Below, piece after piece: positions 26,640-36,440 of a stretch of 64,000 nucleotides of DNA (position 1 is the stretch's first letter; each line of letters starts with the position of its first letter). Below the pieces are notes generated by a model. That model did not search any database. It saw only the letters and a list, made by a program, of their open reading frames with translations, and had not been told where the DNA came from. Position numbers and translations under genes: made by a program. The stretch comes from Paraburkholderia phenoliruptrix (GTDB taxonomy: Bacteria; Pseudomonadota; Gammaproteobacteria; Burkholderiales; Burkholderiaceae): the NCBI RefSeq assembly GCF_019511605.1, contig NZ_JAEUAV010000014.1, positions 62,001 to 126,000 of the forward strand, written 5' to 3'.

Positions 26640-29600
26640 GTGACGTCTTCTGGATCGGCGCGCTCAGCCCGCCGCAACACTGCATCGCCCAACGCTTCCA
26701 CTGCCGACGCCGGCGCGTTCCCGGCTTCGGCACCCATCGCGGCCGACGCCGCTCCGGCTGGCAAGGTCAAACGCGCGACGTCGGGCGCGAAGGCCGCCAC
26801 GGCCTCTCAAGCCGCCAAGGCCGAAAAAGCCAGCAACGCCGCTACAGCCACCAAGGCCCTGAAAGCCGGCAAGGCAGGCAAAACCTCCTTGCCCGTCAAA
26901 GCGGACAAAGCCGGTAAAGCCGATAGAGCTGACAAGGCGGTCAAAGCCGATAAAGAAGACAAAGCCCTGAAGATGCCGAAGCCGGGCAAGTCCAGCGAGG
27001 CGGTTCCTTCCACGAAGAAGACGAAAGGCGAAGCCGCCGGCCCCACGCCGGCCCTGCCAGCCATCTCCGCGGACGCGTCGGCCGCCGCGCCGAAAACCAA
27101 CGGCCGCACGCGCGACGACAAGGACCATCCGCTCTTCCAGGACATCCGCTACCTCGGACGGCTGCTTGGCGACGTGCTGCGCGAACAGGAAGGCGACGAA
27201 GTGTTCGACGTCGTCGAAACGATCCGGCAGACAGCCGTGCGCTTTCGCCGCGAGGATGACAACGCCGCCGCGCAAACGCTCGACAAAAAGCTGCGCTCGC
27301 TAAGCCCCGAACAAACGGTGAGCGTGGTGCGTGCGTTCAGCTACTTCTCGCATCTCGCCAACATCGCCGAAGACCGTCACCGCAATCGCCGTCACCGCAT
27401 TCACGCGCTGGCAGGCTCCGCCGCGCAGCCCGGCAGCATTGCCTATGCGCTGGAGAGACTGGTCGAAGCGGGCGCCGCCGCGACGCCGGTGCTGCAACAG
27501 TTCTTCAACGACGCGCTGATCGTGCCCGTGCTGACGGCGCACCCCACCGAAGTGCAGCGCAAGAGCATTCTCGACGCCGAGCACGACGTCGCGCGCCTGC
27601 TCGCCGAGCGCGACCAGCAGTTGACCGAGCGCGAACGCGCGCACAACGAGACCATGTTGCGCGCACGCGTCACGTCGCTATGGCAAACGCGCATGCTGCG
27701 CGATTCGCGCCTCACCGTGGCCGACGAAATCGAGAACGCACTGTCGTACTACCGCGCGACTTTCCTCGAAGAAATCCCCGCGCTCTATGCCGACATCGAA
27801 GAAGCGCTGAAAGAGCACGGCCTCGAAGCACGCCTGCCGCCCTTCTTCCAGATGGGCAGTTGGATCGGCGGCGACCGCGACGGTAACCCGAACGTCACCG
27901 CCGAGACGCTCGAGCACGCCATTGCGCGCCAGGCCGAGGTGATCTTCGAGCACTATCTGGAGCAGGTGCACAAGCTGGGCGCCGAGTTGTCCGTATCGAA
28001 TCTGCTCGCGGGCGCAAGCGACGAGCTGAAAGCGCTCGCCGACATTTCGCCGGACCGCTCGCCGCATCGCACGGACGAGCCGTACCGGCGCGCGCTGATC
28101 GGCATGTACACGCGGCTCGCCGCAAGCGCACGGGTGCGCCTCGGCGAAGGCAGCGTGCCGCTGCGCAGCGCGGGCCGCGGCGCAGCGCCGATCCGCGCAA
28201 CCCCGTATGACGACGCCTCGGAGTTCGTGCGCGACCTGCATGTGCTGATCGATTCGCTCGCCGCGCACCACGGTGCGCCGCTTGCCGCGCCGCGTCTTGC
28301 GCCGCTCGCGCGCGCAGCGGAAGTGTTCGGCTTCCATCTGGCGAGCATCGACTTGCGCCAGAGCTCGGACATTCACGAAGCGGTGATCGCGGAACTGCTC
28401 AAGCGCGCGGGCGTGCACGACGACTACGCGGCGCTCTCCGAAAGCGAGAAGCTCGCAGTGCTGCTCGCGGAACTCGCGCAGCCGCGCCCGCTGCGCCTGC
28501 CGTATGCCGAGTACTCGGATCTCGTGAAAAGCGAACTCGGCGTGCTCGAACAGGCTCGCGTCACGCGCGAGAAATTCGGCGCGCGCGCGGTGCGCAACTA
28601 CATCATTTCGCACACGGAAACGGTCAGCGATCTGGTGGAAGTGATGCTGCTGCAAAAAGAGACCGGCCTGCTGCAGGGACAACTCGGCAATCCGAACGAT
28701 CCTGCGAAGGCGGCGCTCATGGTGATCCCGCTCTTCGAGACGATCCCCGATCTGCGCAACGCGCCGCACATCATGCGCGATCTGCTTGCGCTGCCGGGCG
28801 CCGACTCGATCATCGAGCACCAGGGCAACGAGCAGGAAGTGATGCTCGGCTATTCGGACAGCAACAAGGACGGCGGCTTCCTCACGTCGAATTGGGAGCT
28901 GTACCGCGCCGAACTCGCGCTCGTCTCGCTCTTCAACGAGCGCGGCATCACGCTGCGCCTGTTCCACGGACGCGGCGGCACCGTCGGCCGTGGCGGCGGT
29001 CCGACCTATCAGGCGATTCTGTCGCAGCCGCCTGGCACGGTCGACGGCCAGATCCGCCTGACCGAGCAAGGCGAGGTGATCGCAAGCAAGTTCGGCAATC
29101 CGGAAATCGGCCGGCGCAACCTGGAAACGGTGGTCGCGGCGACGCTCGAAGCGTCGCTGCTGCCGCATGGCAATGCGCCCGCCGAGCTGCCCGCATTCGA
29201 AGAAACGATGCAGCAGCTTTCCGACGCGGCGATGGCCTCGTACCGCGCGCTCGTGTACGAAACACCCGGTTTCAAGGAGTATTTCTTCGAGTCGACGCCG
29301 ATCTCGGAGATCGCGGAACTGAACATTGGCAGCCGTCCGGCGTCGCGCAAATTGCAGGACCCGAAGCATCGCAAGATCGAAGACCTGCGCGCGATTCCCT
29401 GGGGCTTCTCGTGGGGCCAGTGCCGCCTGCTGCTGACCGGATGGTATGGCTTTGGCAGCGCGGTCGGCGCGTATCTCGACGGCGCGCCGAGCGACGCCGA
29501 ACGCGCACGCCGCCTTGCGCTGCTCAAGAAGATGCACAAGAGCTGGCCGTTCTTTTCGACACTGCTCTCGAATATGGACATGGTGCTCGCGAAGACCGAC

Positions 29601-29915
29601 CTTGCGGTGGCCTCGCGCTATGCGGCGCTCGTGTCCGACAAGAAGCTGCGCAAGCATGTGTTCGAGCGGATCGTCGCGGAATGGGAGCGCACTTCCAAGG
29701 TCTTGTCGGAGATCAGCGGCAAGAGCGAGCGGCTTGCGGAAAATCCGCTGCTCGCGCGTTCCATCAAGAACCGTTTTCCGTATCTGGATCCGCTCAATCA
29801 CCTGCAGGTCGAACTGCTCAAACGTCACCGTGCGGGCGATACCAACGCGCGCGTGCGGCGCGGAATTCATTTGACCATCAACGGGATCGCGGCGGGCTTG
29901 CGCAATACGGGCTAG
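26640..29915 (+). CDS. ppc: Phosphoenolpyruvate carboxylase with Lys/Ala-rich N-terminal extension
   Basis: A 1091-aa enzyme carboxylating PEP to oxaloacetate with bicarbonate, the anaplerotic feed of the citrate cycle. Core motifs are intact: catalytic His301 in [12 protein letters not shown] (E. coli His138), [12 protein letters not shown] and [15 protein letters not shown], and the C-terminus ends in the conserved NG...RNTG. E. coli Ppc is about 880 aa, so this one has some 160 extra N-terminal residues. Residues 41-130 are a low-complexity stretch of Lys, Ala, Asp and Gly ([22 protein letters not shown]). GTG start at 26640 follows GAGGAAA. The extension is probably disordered and is not needed for the fold. 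Confidence 0.93.
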   Translation: MTSSGSARSARRNTASPNASTADAGAFPASAPIAADAAPAGKVKRATSGAKAATASQAAKAEKASNAATATKALKAGKAGKTSLPVKADKAGKADRADKAVKADKEDKALKMPKPGKSSEAVPSTKKTKGEAAGPTPALPAISADASAAAPKTNGRTRDDKDHPLFQDIRYLGRLLGDVLREQEGDEVFDVVETIRQTAVRFRREDDNAAAQTLDKKLRSLSPEQTVSVVRAFSYFSHLANIAEDRHRNRRHRIHALAGSAAQPGSIAYALERLVEAGAAATPVLQQFFNDALIVPVLTAHPTEVQRKSILDAEHDVARLLAERDQQLTERERAHNETMLRARVTSLWQTRMLRDSRLTVADEIENALSYYRATFLEEIPALYADIEEALKEHGLEARLPPFFQMGSWIGGDRDGNPNVTAETLEHAIARQAEVIFEHYLEQVHKLGAELSVSNLLAGASDELKALADISPDRSPHRTDEPYRRALIGMYTRLAASARVRLGEGSVPLRSAGRGAAPIRATPYDDASEFVRDLHVLIDSLAAHHGAPLAAPRLAPLARAAEVFGFHLASIDLRQSSDIHEAVIAELLKRAGVHDDYAALSESEKLAVLLAELAQPRPLRLPYAEYSDLVKSELGVLEQARVTREKFGARAVRNYIISHTETVSDLVEVMLLQKETGLLQGQLGNPNDPAKAALMVIPLFETIPDLRNAPHIMRDLLALPGADSIIEHQGNEQEVMLGYSDSNKDGGFLTSNWELYRAELALVSLFNERGITLRLFHGRGGTVGRGGGPTYQAILSQPPGTVDGQIRLTEQGEVIASKFGNPEIGRRNLETVVAATLEASLLPHGNAPAELPAFEETMQQLSDAAMASYRALVYETPGFKEYFFESTPISEIAELNIGSRPASRKLQDPKHRKIEDLRAIPWGFSWGQCRLLLTGWYGFGSAVGAYLDGAPSDAERARRLALLKKMHKSWPFFSTLLSNMDMVLAKTDLAVASRYAALVSDKKLRKHVFERIVAEWERTSKVLSEISGKSERLAENPLLARSIKNRFPYLDPLNHLQVELLKRHRAGDTNARVRRGIHLTINGIAAGLRNTG

Positions 29916-30094
29916 CGCTTGCGAAGCGGGCGGCGGCGTGTCTTGCGGGCGCCGCTGCGCTTTGAATCGACGGAGCCGGACGTGGAGGTGTTGCCACGGC
30001 CGGCTTTGTTTTTGGCGCGTGCGGTTGTGTTGCGGGCGATGCTCGAGGTCGACGCAGCAATCGCATTCGCAGCGCTCAGCGCGCGTCGATCATC
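29912..30094 (-). other. Cryptic open frame with strongly basic C-terminus
   Basis: Beyond the methyltransferase stop, in another frame, a reading frame stays open to TAG at 29914-29912 and ends [14 protein letters not shown]. Its third positions are richly G/C, unlike the competing frames there, but I see no ATG, GTG or TTG start. It could be the broken C-terminal tail of a longer methyltransferase or chance. Its stop overlaps the ppc stop at the palindromic CTAG. Confidence 0.25.
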
Positions 30095-30828
30095 AATGCA
30101 TCCAGCTTGAACGAGCCGTCTTCCTGCACGTCGAAATACTGCCGCACTTCATCCGGCGCGCCGCGCCACAGCGACTGGATCGCGACCACGCGCGGCTCGG
30201 GCGTGCGCATGCGAGCAACCCACGAGCTGAACTCGATGTCGATGCGCCAACGCTCGCGAATCGACGCCTTGAAGCCCGCGGCTTCGAACATCGCGAGCCA
30301 TTCGTCGGCGCGGTAATCGCGAATGTGCGAGCCGTCGCGCAACAGTTCGATAGCCTGAAGATGCGTATCGAGCAGCGGATGGTCGGTGCCCGCAATGTCG
30401 ATGAACAACACTCTGCCGCCCGGCTTCAGCACGCGCCGCACTTCGGCCAGCGCGGGCGCGACGTCGTGCCAGTGGTGCGCGCTCATGCGGCTGATCACCC
30501 AGTCGAACGTGTGATCGTCGAACGGCAGGCTTTCAGCGGCGCCCTGCTGGGTGCAAATGTTGGCGAGGCCGCGCTCCTTCGCCGCCCCTTCGACGGTGGC
30601 AAGCATCGGCGCAGCAATGTCGTACGCGACCACCTCTTTTGCGTGCGGCGCCACGGCGAAGCTCGCGTGGCCGGCGCCGCAGCCCATGTCCAGCACCGTT
30701 GCGCCCGGCGTCGCGGCAACCGCGTCGGCGAGCGTGCGCAGGTCGGCGCCGCTTGCATGGGTTGGACTCGTCAAATAGGCGGCGGCGGTCGAGCCAAAGG
30801 CGTCGGCGACCTGATCGTGATGCTTCAT
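30076..30828 (-). CDS. Class I SAM-dependent methyltransferase (UbiE/Methyltransf_11-like)
   Basis: A 250-aa Rossmann-fold methyltransferase. Motif I is VLDMGCGAGHAS at about residues 45-56, followed by the acidic VAYDIA and the post-motif LPFDDHTFDWVISRMSAHHW and LKPGGRVLFIDI. Substrate not recognisable; family relatives methylate small molecules. GGAG lies before ATG 30828. It is divergent from an XRE/MLTR regulator at 31018, which may control it. A basic frame continues past its stop, hinting that the C-terminus may once have been longer. Confidence 0.87.
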   Translation of the reverse strand: MKHHDQVADAFGSTAAAYLTSPTHASGADLRTLADAVAATPGATVLDMGCGAGHASFAVAPHAKEVVAYDIAAPMLATVEGAAKERGLANICTQQGAAESLPFDDHTFDWVISRMSAHHWHDVAPALAEVRRVLKPGGRVLFIDIAGTDHPLLDTHLQAIELLRDGSHIRDYRADEWLAMFEAAGFKASIRERWRIDIEFSSWVARMRTPEPRVVAIQSLWRGAPDEVRQYFDVQEDGSFKLDALMIDAR

Positions 30829-30920
30829 GAGTAGCTCCGGTTGTCTGCGTGGGACAAGTATCGTGTGGGTCCGCGTGTAGCGCCCGGCAGCGCGGCCTGC
30901 CGTTCATGCCGCTACGCCGA

Positions 30921-30970
30921 TACAATAGAGCCCGTTCAGTACCAGTACAAGTTAAGCAATTATTCTGGTA
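30921..30970 (+). promoter_or_regulatory. Possible promoter and operator of the second MLTR regulator
   Basis: TACAAT at 30921-30926 resembles a -10. Downstream, TACCAG (30940-30945) and CTGGTA (30965-30970) form an inverted repeat with 19 bases between the arms, inside a locally AT-rich patch. This may be an autoregulatory operator. Weak evidence only. Confidence 0.35.
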
Positions 30971-31017
30971 TCTAAACCACCCTCTTCACCACTTTCTTCA
31001 CGCGCTGCAAGAATCGA

Positions 31018-31842
31018 ATGACCCCGCGAACCAGTCAGCCCGCTTCCGCCGATCACCCGCCGCCGCTCGAGGCCACTCCGGCCCGCGCGCTCGGCGACTT
31101 TATCCGCGCGCATCGCGAACGGCTGTCACCGCAGGCGCTCGGCCTGCCGCCGGGCCCGCGCCGCCGCACGCCCGGCCTGCGTCGCGAGGAAGTCGCTCAA
31201 CTGTGCGGGGTAAGTCCGACGTGGTACACGTGGATCGAGCAAGGGCGTCCGGTTTCCGCTTCCGCGGACGCGCTCGCGCGCATTGCTGTCGCGTTGCAAC
31301 TGTCGCGCGCCGAACGCGCGTATCTGTTCGAGCTGGCGGCGCAGCGCGATCCGGCCGAACCCGACCCGGCCGCCGCCGACGCGCCCGCCACGCTGCTGGA
31401 AACGGTGCAACTCGTGAACACGCCGGCCTACGTGCTCGACCGTCAATGGAACGCGCTCGCGTGGAACGAGCGCGCGGCCGGGTTGTTCGTCGGCTGGCTG
31501 GACGGCACGCACGACCGCAATCTGCTGCGCTATACGTTCACGGAGCCGGCGGCGCGCGAGCTGATCGTCGACTGGGAAACCCGCGCGCGGCGGCTTGCCG
31601 CCGAGTTCCGTGCGGATTCCATCCGTCACTTGAGCGACGCGCCCACGCGTGCGCTGATCGATTCCTTGAGCGCGGCGAGCGACGCGTTCGCGCGCTTCTG
31701 GGCTTCGCAGGACGTGGGCGGCCGCGAAGGCGGGCGGCGCGAGTTCAACCACCCGCGCGAGGGCCGGCTCGTCTACGATCAGATCACTTTCAAGCCCGCG
31801 CATCGCGAAGATCTGAAACTCGTCGTGCTGGTGCGCGAGTAG
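31018..31842 (+). CDS. XRE-family regulator with MmyB-like ligand-binding domain (second copy)
   Basis: A 274-aa paralogue of the regulator at 20901. It has the same HTH signature RRRTPGLRREEVAQLCGVSPTWYTWIEQGR, preceded by an Ala/Pro-rich N-terminus, and an MLTR domain with QWNALAWNERAAGLFVGW. Compared with the first copy, the N-terminus is about 25 residues longer. It is divergent from the methyltransferase, its likely target, instead of the usual SDR. Ligand unknown. Confidence 0.9.
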   Translation: MTPRTSQPASADHPPPLEATPARALGDFIRAHRERLSPQALGLPPGPRRRTPGLRREEVAQLCGVSPTWYTWIEQGRPVSASADALARIAVALQLSRAERAYLFELAAQRDPAEPDPAAADAPATLLETVQLVNTPAYVLDRQWNALAWNERAAGLFVGWLDGTHDRNLLRYTFTEPAARELIVDWETRARRLAAEFRADSIRHLSDAPTRALIDSLSAASDAFARFWASQDVGGREGGRREFNHPREGRLVYDQITFKPAHREDLKLVVLVRE

Positions 31843-32131
31843 CGCCCGGTGCGGGCTTTCCGCTGTCAACCCGCGCGAGCCCCCACCGACTGCCGCCGAC
31901 TCAGCGCAACTCGCGCCCGCCAACCCCGCACGCTCCGCTGCTCAGTTCGCATCGCCCAAGCGGCGTCGCGCGCGCCGAGCCTCTCAGTCGCCGGGGCGGC
32001 CTGTCGCCGGTGTTAAAATCGCGTTCTTTCCCGCTTGCGCGGCGTAGGCAGCCGTGTCGTTGCATTCGCGCCGTCAGCCGCTTCACCGCCCGCTCCACTG
32101 CCCTTTAACCGCTGCTCAATTGCCCAACACC

Positions 32132-33538
32132 ATGACGTCCCAACTGCACAAAAAAGGCGAAGCCTGGTCGGCTCGCTTCTCGGAGCCGATGTCGGAGCTC
32201 GTCAAACGCTACACGTCGTCGGTTTTCTTCGACAAGCGTCTGGCACTCGTCGACATTGAAGGGTCGCTCGCGCACGCCTCGATGCTGGCCGCGCAAAAGA
32301 TCATCGCCGCCGACGACCTCGCCGCGATCCAACGCGGCATGGCGCAGATCAAGGGTGAAATCGAGCGCGGCGAGTTCGAGTGGCAACTCGACCTGGAAGA
32401 CGTGCACCTGAACATCGAGGCGCGCCTGACCGCGCTGATCGGCGACGCGGGCAAGCGTCTGCACACGGGCCGCTCGCGTAACGATCAGGTCGCAACGGAT
32501 ATCCGCTTGTGGCTGCGCGGCGAGATCGACCGTATCGGCGAATTGCTGAAGGAGTTGCGCACCGCGCTGCTCGACATGGCGGAGAAAAACGCGTCGACCA
32601 TCATGCCCGGCTTCACGCACTTGCAGGTCGCGCAACCCGTCACGTTCGGCCATCACCTGCTCGCCTACGTCGAAATGTTTTCACGCGACGCCGAGCGCAT
32701 GCTGGATTGCCGCAAGCGCGTGAACCGCCTGCCGCTCGGCGCAGCCGCGCTCGCCGGCACGAGCTATCCGATCGACCGTCATGCCGTGGCGAAGACGCTC
32801 GGCTTCGACGGCATCTGCGCCAATTCGCTCGACGCGGTTTCCGACCGCGACTTCGCGATCGAATTCACGGCCGCCTCGGCATTGGTCATGACGCACATCT
32901 CGCGCTTCTCCGAAGAACTCGTGCTGTGGATGAGCCCGCGCGTCGGCTTTATCGATCTCGCCGACCGCTTCTGCACCGGCTCGTCCATCATGCCGCAGAA
33001 GAAAAACCCGGACGTGCCCGAACTCGCGCGCGGCAAGACGGGCCGCGTGAACGGGCACCTGATGGCGCTGCTCACGCTGATGAAGGGCCAGCCGCTCGCA
33101 TACAACAAGGACAATCAGGAAGACAAGGAGCCGCTGTTCGACACGGTCGATACCGTGGCCGATACGCTGCGCATCTTCGCTGAAATGGTGGCCGGCATTT
33201 CGGTGAAGCCGCAAGCCATGCGCGACGCCGCATTGCAGGGCTTTTCCACGGCGACCGATCTGGCCGACTATCTGGTCAAGCGCGGCCTGCCGTTTCGCGA
33301 CGCGCACGAAGCAGTCGCGCTCGCCGTGCGCATCTGCGCGGATCGCGGTTGCGATCTCGCCGATCTCACCCTCGACGAAATGCGCGCCGAGTTGCCGAAC
33401 GTCGCGCATCTGATCGGCGAAGACGTGTTCTCGTATCTGACGCTCGAAGGCTCGGTGGCAAGCCGCAATCATCCGGGCGGAACCGCGCCCGAGCAGGTGC
33501 TCGCAGCGGTCAAGGCCGCGCGGCAGGCGTTGAACTGA
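32132..33538 (+). CDS. argH: Argininosuccinate lyase
   Basis: A 468-aa enzyme of the fumarase/aspartase superfamily that splits argininosuccinate to arginine and fumarate, the last step of arginine synthesis. The superfamily signature [13 protein letters not shown] is at about residues 283-295, with [14 protein letters not shown] and the N-terminal [21 protein letters not shown]. Start ATG 32132 ([10 protein letters not shown]) matches the family; the frame is open 26 codons earlier without homology. TAAAAT at 32014-32019 may be the -10. Single gene with terminator; other arg genes are not nearby. Confidence 0.95.
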   Translation: MTSQLHKKGEAWSARFSEPMSELVKRYTSSVFFDKRLALVDIEGSLAHASMLAAQKIIAADDLAAIQRGMAQIKGEIERGEFEWQLDLEDVHLNIEARLTALIGDAGKRLHTGRSRNDQVATDIRLWLRGEIDRIGELLKELRTALLDMAEKNASTIMPGFTHLQVAQPVTFGHHLLAYVEMFSRDAERMLDCRKRVNRLPLGAAALAGTSYPIDRHAVAKTLGFDGICANSLDAVSDRDFAIEFTAASALVMTHISRFSEELVLWMSPRVGFIDLADRFCTGSSIMPQKKNPDVPELARGKTGRVNGHLMALLTLMKGQPLAYNKDNQEDKEPLFDTVDTVADTLRIFAEMVAGISVKPQAMRDAALQGFSTATDLADYLVKRGLPFRDAHEAVALAVRICADRGCDLADLTLDEMRAELPNVAHLIGEDVFSYLTLEGSVASRNHPGGTAPEQVLAAVKAARQALN

Positions 33539-33584
33539 CGAGCGGACGCGCCGTCGCCACGGCGCTCAAGCATGGCAAATCGCG

Positions 33585-33616
33585 AAGGCGAACTCGTTGA
33601 CGGGTTCGCCTTTTTT
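33585..33616 (+). terminator. Terminator of argH
   Basis: Stem AAGGCGAAC / GTTCGCCTT around an inner CTCGTTGACGG followed by TTTTTGTTG, 47 bp after argH. Confidence 0.9.
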
Positions 33617-33715
33617 GTTGGGCGCATGCCCGCCGATACAGGGGCGAACGCGGATTGAAACCGCGCGGTTTTTGACTACCATCAAGACAGGTTCAGCCCT
33701 TTTTCGTGGTTCATC

Positions 33716-34252
33716 ATGCTTACCCGCACGCGCTCTCTTCTTGCTCCAACCCAATACAGCGCGCGCCGCGGCTGCGCATGGTCGACCTTGTCGCGCGGCA
33801 CGGCAGTGACGGCCTTGCTCGCGCTGACTGTCGCCGGCTGCACGATCACGCCGCCGCCACGCACGACGGTGGCCACGCCGCCCGCGGCGGTCAACAGCGC
33901 CACGCTGGATCAATACCGCGAAGCCGTTGCGCGGCGCATCGTCGAGCGCAGCCCGTCTTATGTGCTGCGCGGCACGCCGCAAGCGATGCTGCGCTCGCTC
34001 GTCGTGGTGTCCTTCACCGTGGATCGCAACGGGCACGTGGTGCAGTCGTCGGTGTATCGAACCAATGGCGACGACGAAGCCGAAGGCACCGCGCTCGCCA
34101 GCTTGCGGCGTGCGTCGCCGCTGCCCTTGCCGCCCGGCAAGTTGCTGAACGGCCGCGGCCAGTTGGAACTCTTCGAAGACTGGCTGTTCAACGACGACGG
34201 CAAATTCCAGTTGCGCGAACTTGCCCCGCCGCAAGCGCTGACTATCGACTAG
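33716..34252 (+). CDS. TonB C-terminal-like lipoprotein
   Basis: A 178-aa protein. Residues about 25-42 form a hydrophobic signal ending in the lipobox LTVAGC, so a lipid-anchored Cys42 is predicted after a long N-region. The mature part has the TonB/TolA C-terminal fold: RSLVVVSFTVDRNGHVVQSSVYRTNGDDEAEGTALASLRRASPLPLPP. It lacks the transmembrane anchor and the long Pro-rich spacer of a true TonB, and no exbB/exbD genes are near, so energy transduction is doubtful. It could bind TonB boxes or act in the envelope in another way. Start codon is uncertain because the SD is poor. Confidence 0.75.
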   Translation: MLTRTRSLLAPTQYSARRGCAWSTLSRGTAVTALLALTVAGCTITPPPRTTVATPPAAVNSATLDQYREAVARRIVERSPSYVLRGTPQAMLRSLVVVSFTVDRNGHVVQSSVYRTNGDDEAEGTALASLRRASPLPLPPGKLLNGRGQLELFEDWLFNDDGKFQLRELAPPQALTID

Positions 34253-34736
34253 GTGGGGCGACTGGGTGAGTCGGCCGCACTCATTGAGTGGGTGGGTCGG
34301 CTGAGCGGGTCATCCTGGGAGTGGCTCGGTCTGAGACTGACGCGCTGGTCGGCCGCCCGCCTTGCTGCGCGAGCGCCACGCTCGCTATAATTTTCCGATT
34401 CCCCGCCGGAGCCTTCCGGCACCGCTCAGGCAGCCTGCTCATCCGCAGGTGTGCCCGCAGCAGCCTGTCGCGGCACCGCGTCATCCGTGCGTGCCGCGCA
34501 AGCGCCTTTGTGCAATGCGTTGTATGGTTGTGCGTTGCGAGTCCTCGCTCGACGCAACCTCGGCGCGTGATGCGCACAAGCGCGCGAACCTCAACAAAGA
34601 TGCCGATTCAGCTCGCCGCCTCGCGCGCGCCGCCCGACTGACCGCACTGCGGACAACAAGGCTGCCGCTGGGCGAGCGCCGCCGTCGCAGGTACTGGCGG
34701 CAACCACCGGCGTCACGACACATATGGAGACCCTGC
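34253..34736 (+). promoter_or_regulatory. Promoter and long leader of the MHS transporter
   Basis: The 484-bp gap holds a good sigma-70-like promoter: TTGCTG at 34362-34367, an 18-bp spacer and a perfect TATAAT at 34386-34391. Transcription would begin near 34398, leaving a leader of about 340 nt before the transporter start at 34737. I recognise no riboswitch in it. No separate gene is supported; the frame running into the transporter from 34362 has an implausible Arg/Pro-rich composition. Confidence 0.5.
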
Positions 34737-36044
34737 ATGTCCACATCGCCGATTTCCGCGGCCGGGCCCAATGCGGCCAGGCAAACCCATAGCGGGCGGA
34801 TCATTTTCGCGAGCTTCATCGGCACCGCGATCGAGTTCTACGACTTCTACGTCTATGCGACCGCCGCGGCGCTCGTCATCGGTCCGGTGTTTTTTCCGCA
34901 TGGGTCGGCAACGGCTCAGGCTTTATCGGCTTTCGTCACGTTCGGCATTGCGTTTGTCGCGCGGCCCATCGGCTCGTTTCTGTTCGGCCATTTCGGCGAC
35001 CGCATTGGGCGCAAGTCGACACTGGTCGCGTCGCTGCTCGTGATGGGCATTTCGACCACGCTGATCGGCTTCGTGCCTGGCTACGACACGATCGGCAGCC
35101 TTGCGCCGATTCTGCTGTGCCTTCTGCGCTTTGGCCAGGGCATCGGGCTTGGCGGCGAATGGGGCGGCGCGGCGCTGCTCGCCACCGAAAACGCGCCGGC
35201 CGGCAAGCGCGCGTGGTTCGGCATGTTCCCGCAACTGGGCCCGTCAATCGGCTTTCTCGCGTCCAACGGCCTGTTCTTCGCGCTCGCCATGTCGCTCACC
35301 GACGAACAGTTCCGTAGCTGGGGCTGGCGCGTGCCGTTCCTCGTCAGTGCTGTGCTGGTGGCGCTGGGTCTGTACGTGCGCCTGAAGATTGCCGAGACGC
35401 CGGCTTTCCAGGCCGCTATCGAACGGCAGGAGCGTGTCAAGGTGCCCATCGCCACGCTGCTGTCGCAGCACTGGCTGCCCACGCTGCTCGGCGCACTGGC
35501 GATGGTGGTCTGCTACACGCTGTTCTACAACGCGACGACCTTCTCGCTGTCGTACGGGGTCTCGGTGCTGCATATTCCGCGGCAGACGTTTCTCGGGCTA
35601 CTGTGCATCGCCGTGGTCTTCATGGCGCTCGCTACGCCGCTCTCGGCACGGGCAAGCGACCGGTATGGCCGCAAGCCGGTGCTGATCGTGGGCATCGTCG
35701 CGGCGGTGCTGTCCGGCTTCACGATGGCGCCGCTTCTCGGCAGCGGGCAGACGCCGCTCGTGCTGCTGTTCCTCGTGATCGAGCTGTTCCTGATGGGCGT
35801 GACCTTCGCGCCAATGGGCGCGCTGCTGCCCGAGCTGTTCCCCACCAATGTGCGTTATACCGGCGCGGGCGTGTCGTACAACCTCGGCGGGATTCTGGGG
35901 GCGTCCGTGGCACCGTATATCGCGCAGATGCTCGCTGCGCGCGGCGGGTTGCCGTGGGTCGGCGCATACGTGTCGATTGCAGCCGCTATCAGCATGATCG
36001 GCGTGCTGTGCATGCGCGAGACACGCGACTCGCGCATGATGTGA
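34737..36044 (+). CDS. MFS transporter, metabolite:H+ symporter (MHS) family
   Basis: A 435-aa permease with 12 predicted helices. It opens RIIFASFIGTAIEFYDFYVYATAAALVIGPVFFP, the unmistakable MHS start (ShiA, ProP, KgtP, YhjE relatives), and has the loop motif HFGDRIGRKSTLV plus RFGQGIGLGGEWGGAALLATENAP. MHS proteins bring in organic acids or betaines with protons. Nearest in feel to the YhjE/ShiA group; the substrate cannot be told. It is preceded by its own promoter and a long leader. Confidence 0.88.
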   Translation: MSTSPISAAGPNAARQTHSGRIIFASFIGTAIEFYDFYVYATAAALVIGPVFFPHGSATAQALSAFVTFGIAFVARPIGSFLFGHFGDRIGRKSTLVASLLVMGISTTLIGFVPGYDTIGSLAPILLCLLRFGQGIGLGGEWGGAALLATENAPAGKRAWFGMFPQLGPSIGFLASNGLFFALAMSLTDEQFRSWGWRVPFLVSAVLVALGLYVRLKIAETPAFQAAIERQERVKVPIATLLSQHWLPTLLGALAMVVCYTLFYNATTFSLSYGVSVLHIPRQTFLGLLCIAVVFMALATPLSARASDRYGRKPVLIVGIVAAVLSGFTMAPLLGSGQTPLVLLFLVIELFLMGVTFAPMGALLPELFPTNVRYTGAGVSYNLGGILGASVAPYIAQMLAARGGLPWVGAYVSIAAAISMIGVLCMRETRDSRMM

Positions 36045-36195
36045 CGGCAGCGCTGCGCGACGCAGTGAGCTTCGGCGGCGATCGCCGGAGTGTCGGCCTG
36101 GCGGGGCTTCTCTGAGTGAATCCCCTGCCTTGCCTGCCTTTTTGACTTGCCTATACTCGAATCCGAGAAACCCCACGGTAAGCAGGGAGGCCCGG

Positions 36196-36375
36196 ATGAA
36201 TCTTCATCTTCACAATGCCGACATCGTGATGATCATCGCGCTCGCGCTTTTGTGTTCAATGCTGCTCGCGCTGCGCTTTCGTCCCGCCAGTTGGAAGGGC
36301 ATTGTCGTCGAGGCGTTGGCCGCCAATGCGGCGGCCATTACCGCCGTGGTCGCGTTCGAAATGCTGGTCGCCTGA
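36196..36375 (+). CDS. Small hypothetical membrane protein
   Basis: A 59-aa protein, MNLHLHNADIVMIIALALL..., with two predicted helices (about 10-27 and 36-57) joined by a short basic loop RFRPASWK. AGGGAGG lies 7 bp before ATG 36196, a strong ribosome binding site, so translation is likely. I do not recognise a family. It stands alone 151 bp after the MHS gene, followed by a tandem repeat array. Confidence 0.6.
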   Translation: MNLHLHNADIVMIIALALLCSMLLALRFRPASWKGIVVEALAANAAAITAVVAFEMLVA

Positions 36376-36440
36376 CACGCTCCTATTCCCTCTGTGTCTT
36401 TTGCGAGCCGCGAGCCGCGGTCTGCGGTGCGCAAGACCGC

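Noticed and set aside
27678-29870. A 730-codon open frame opposite ppc
   Set aside because: Shadow frame; no recognised motif and no ribosome site.
34256-34330. A tandem array after the TonB-like gene
   Set aside because: GTGAGT/GGTCGG words recur but without a consistent period; too degenerate to call.
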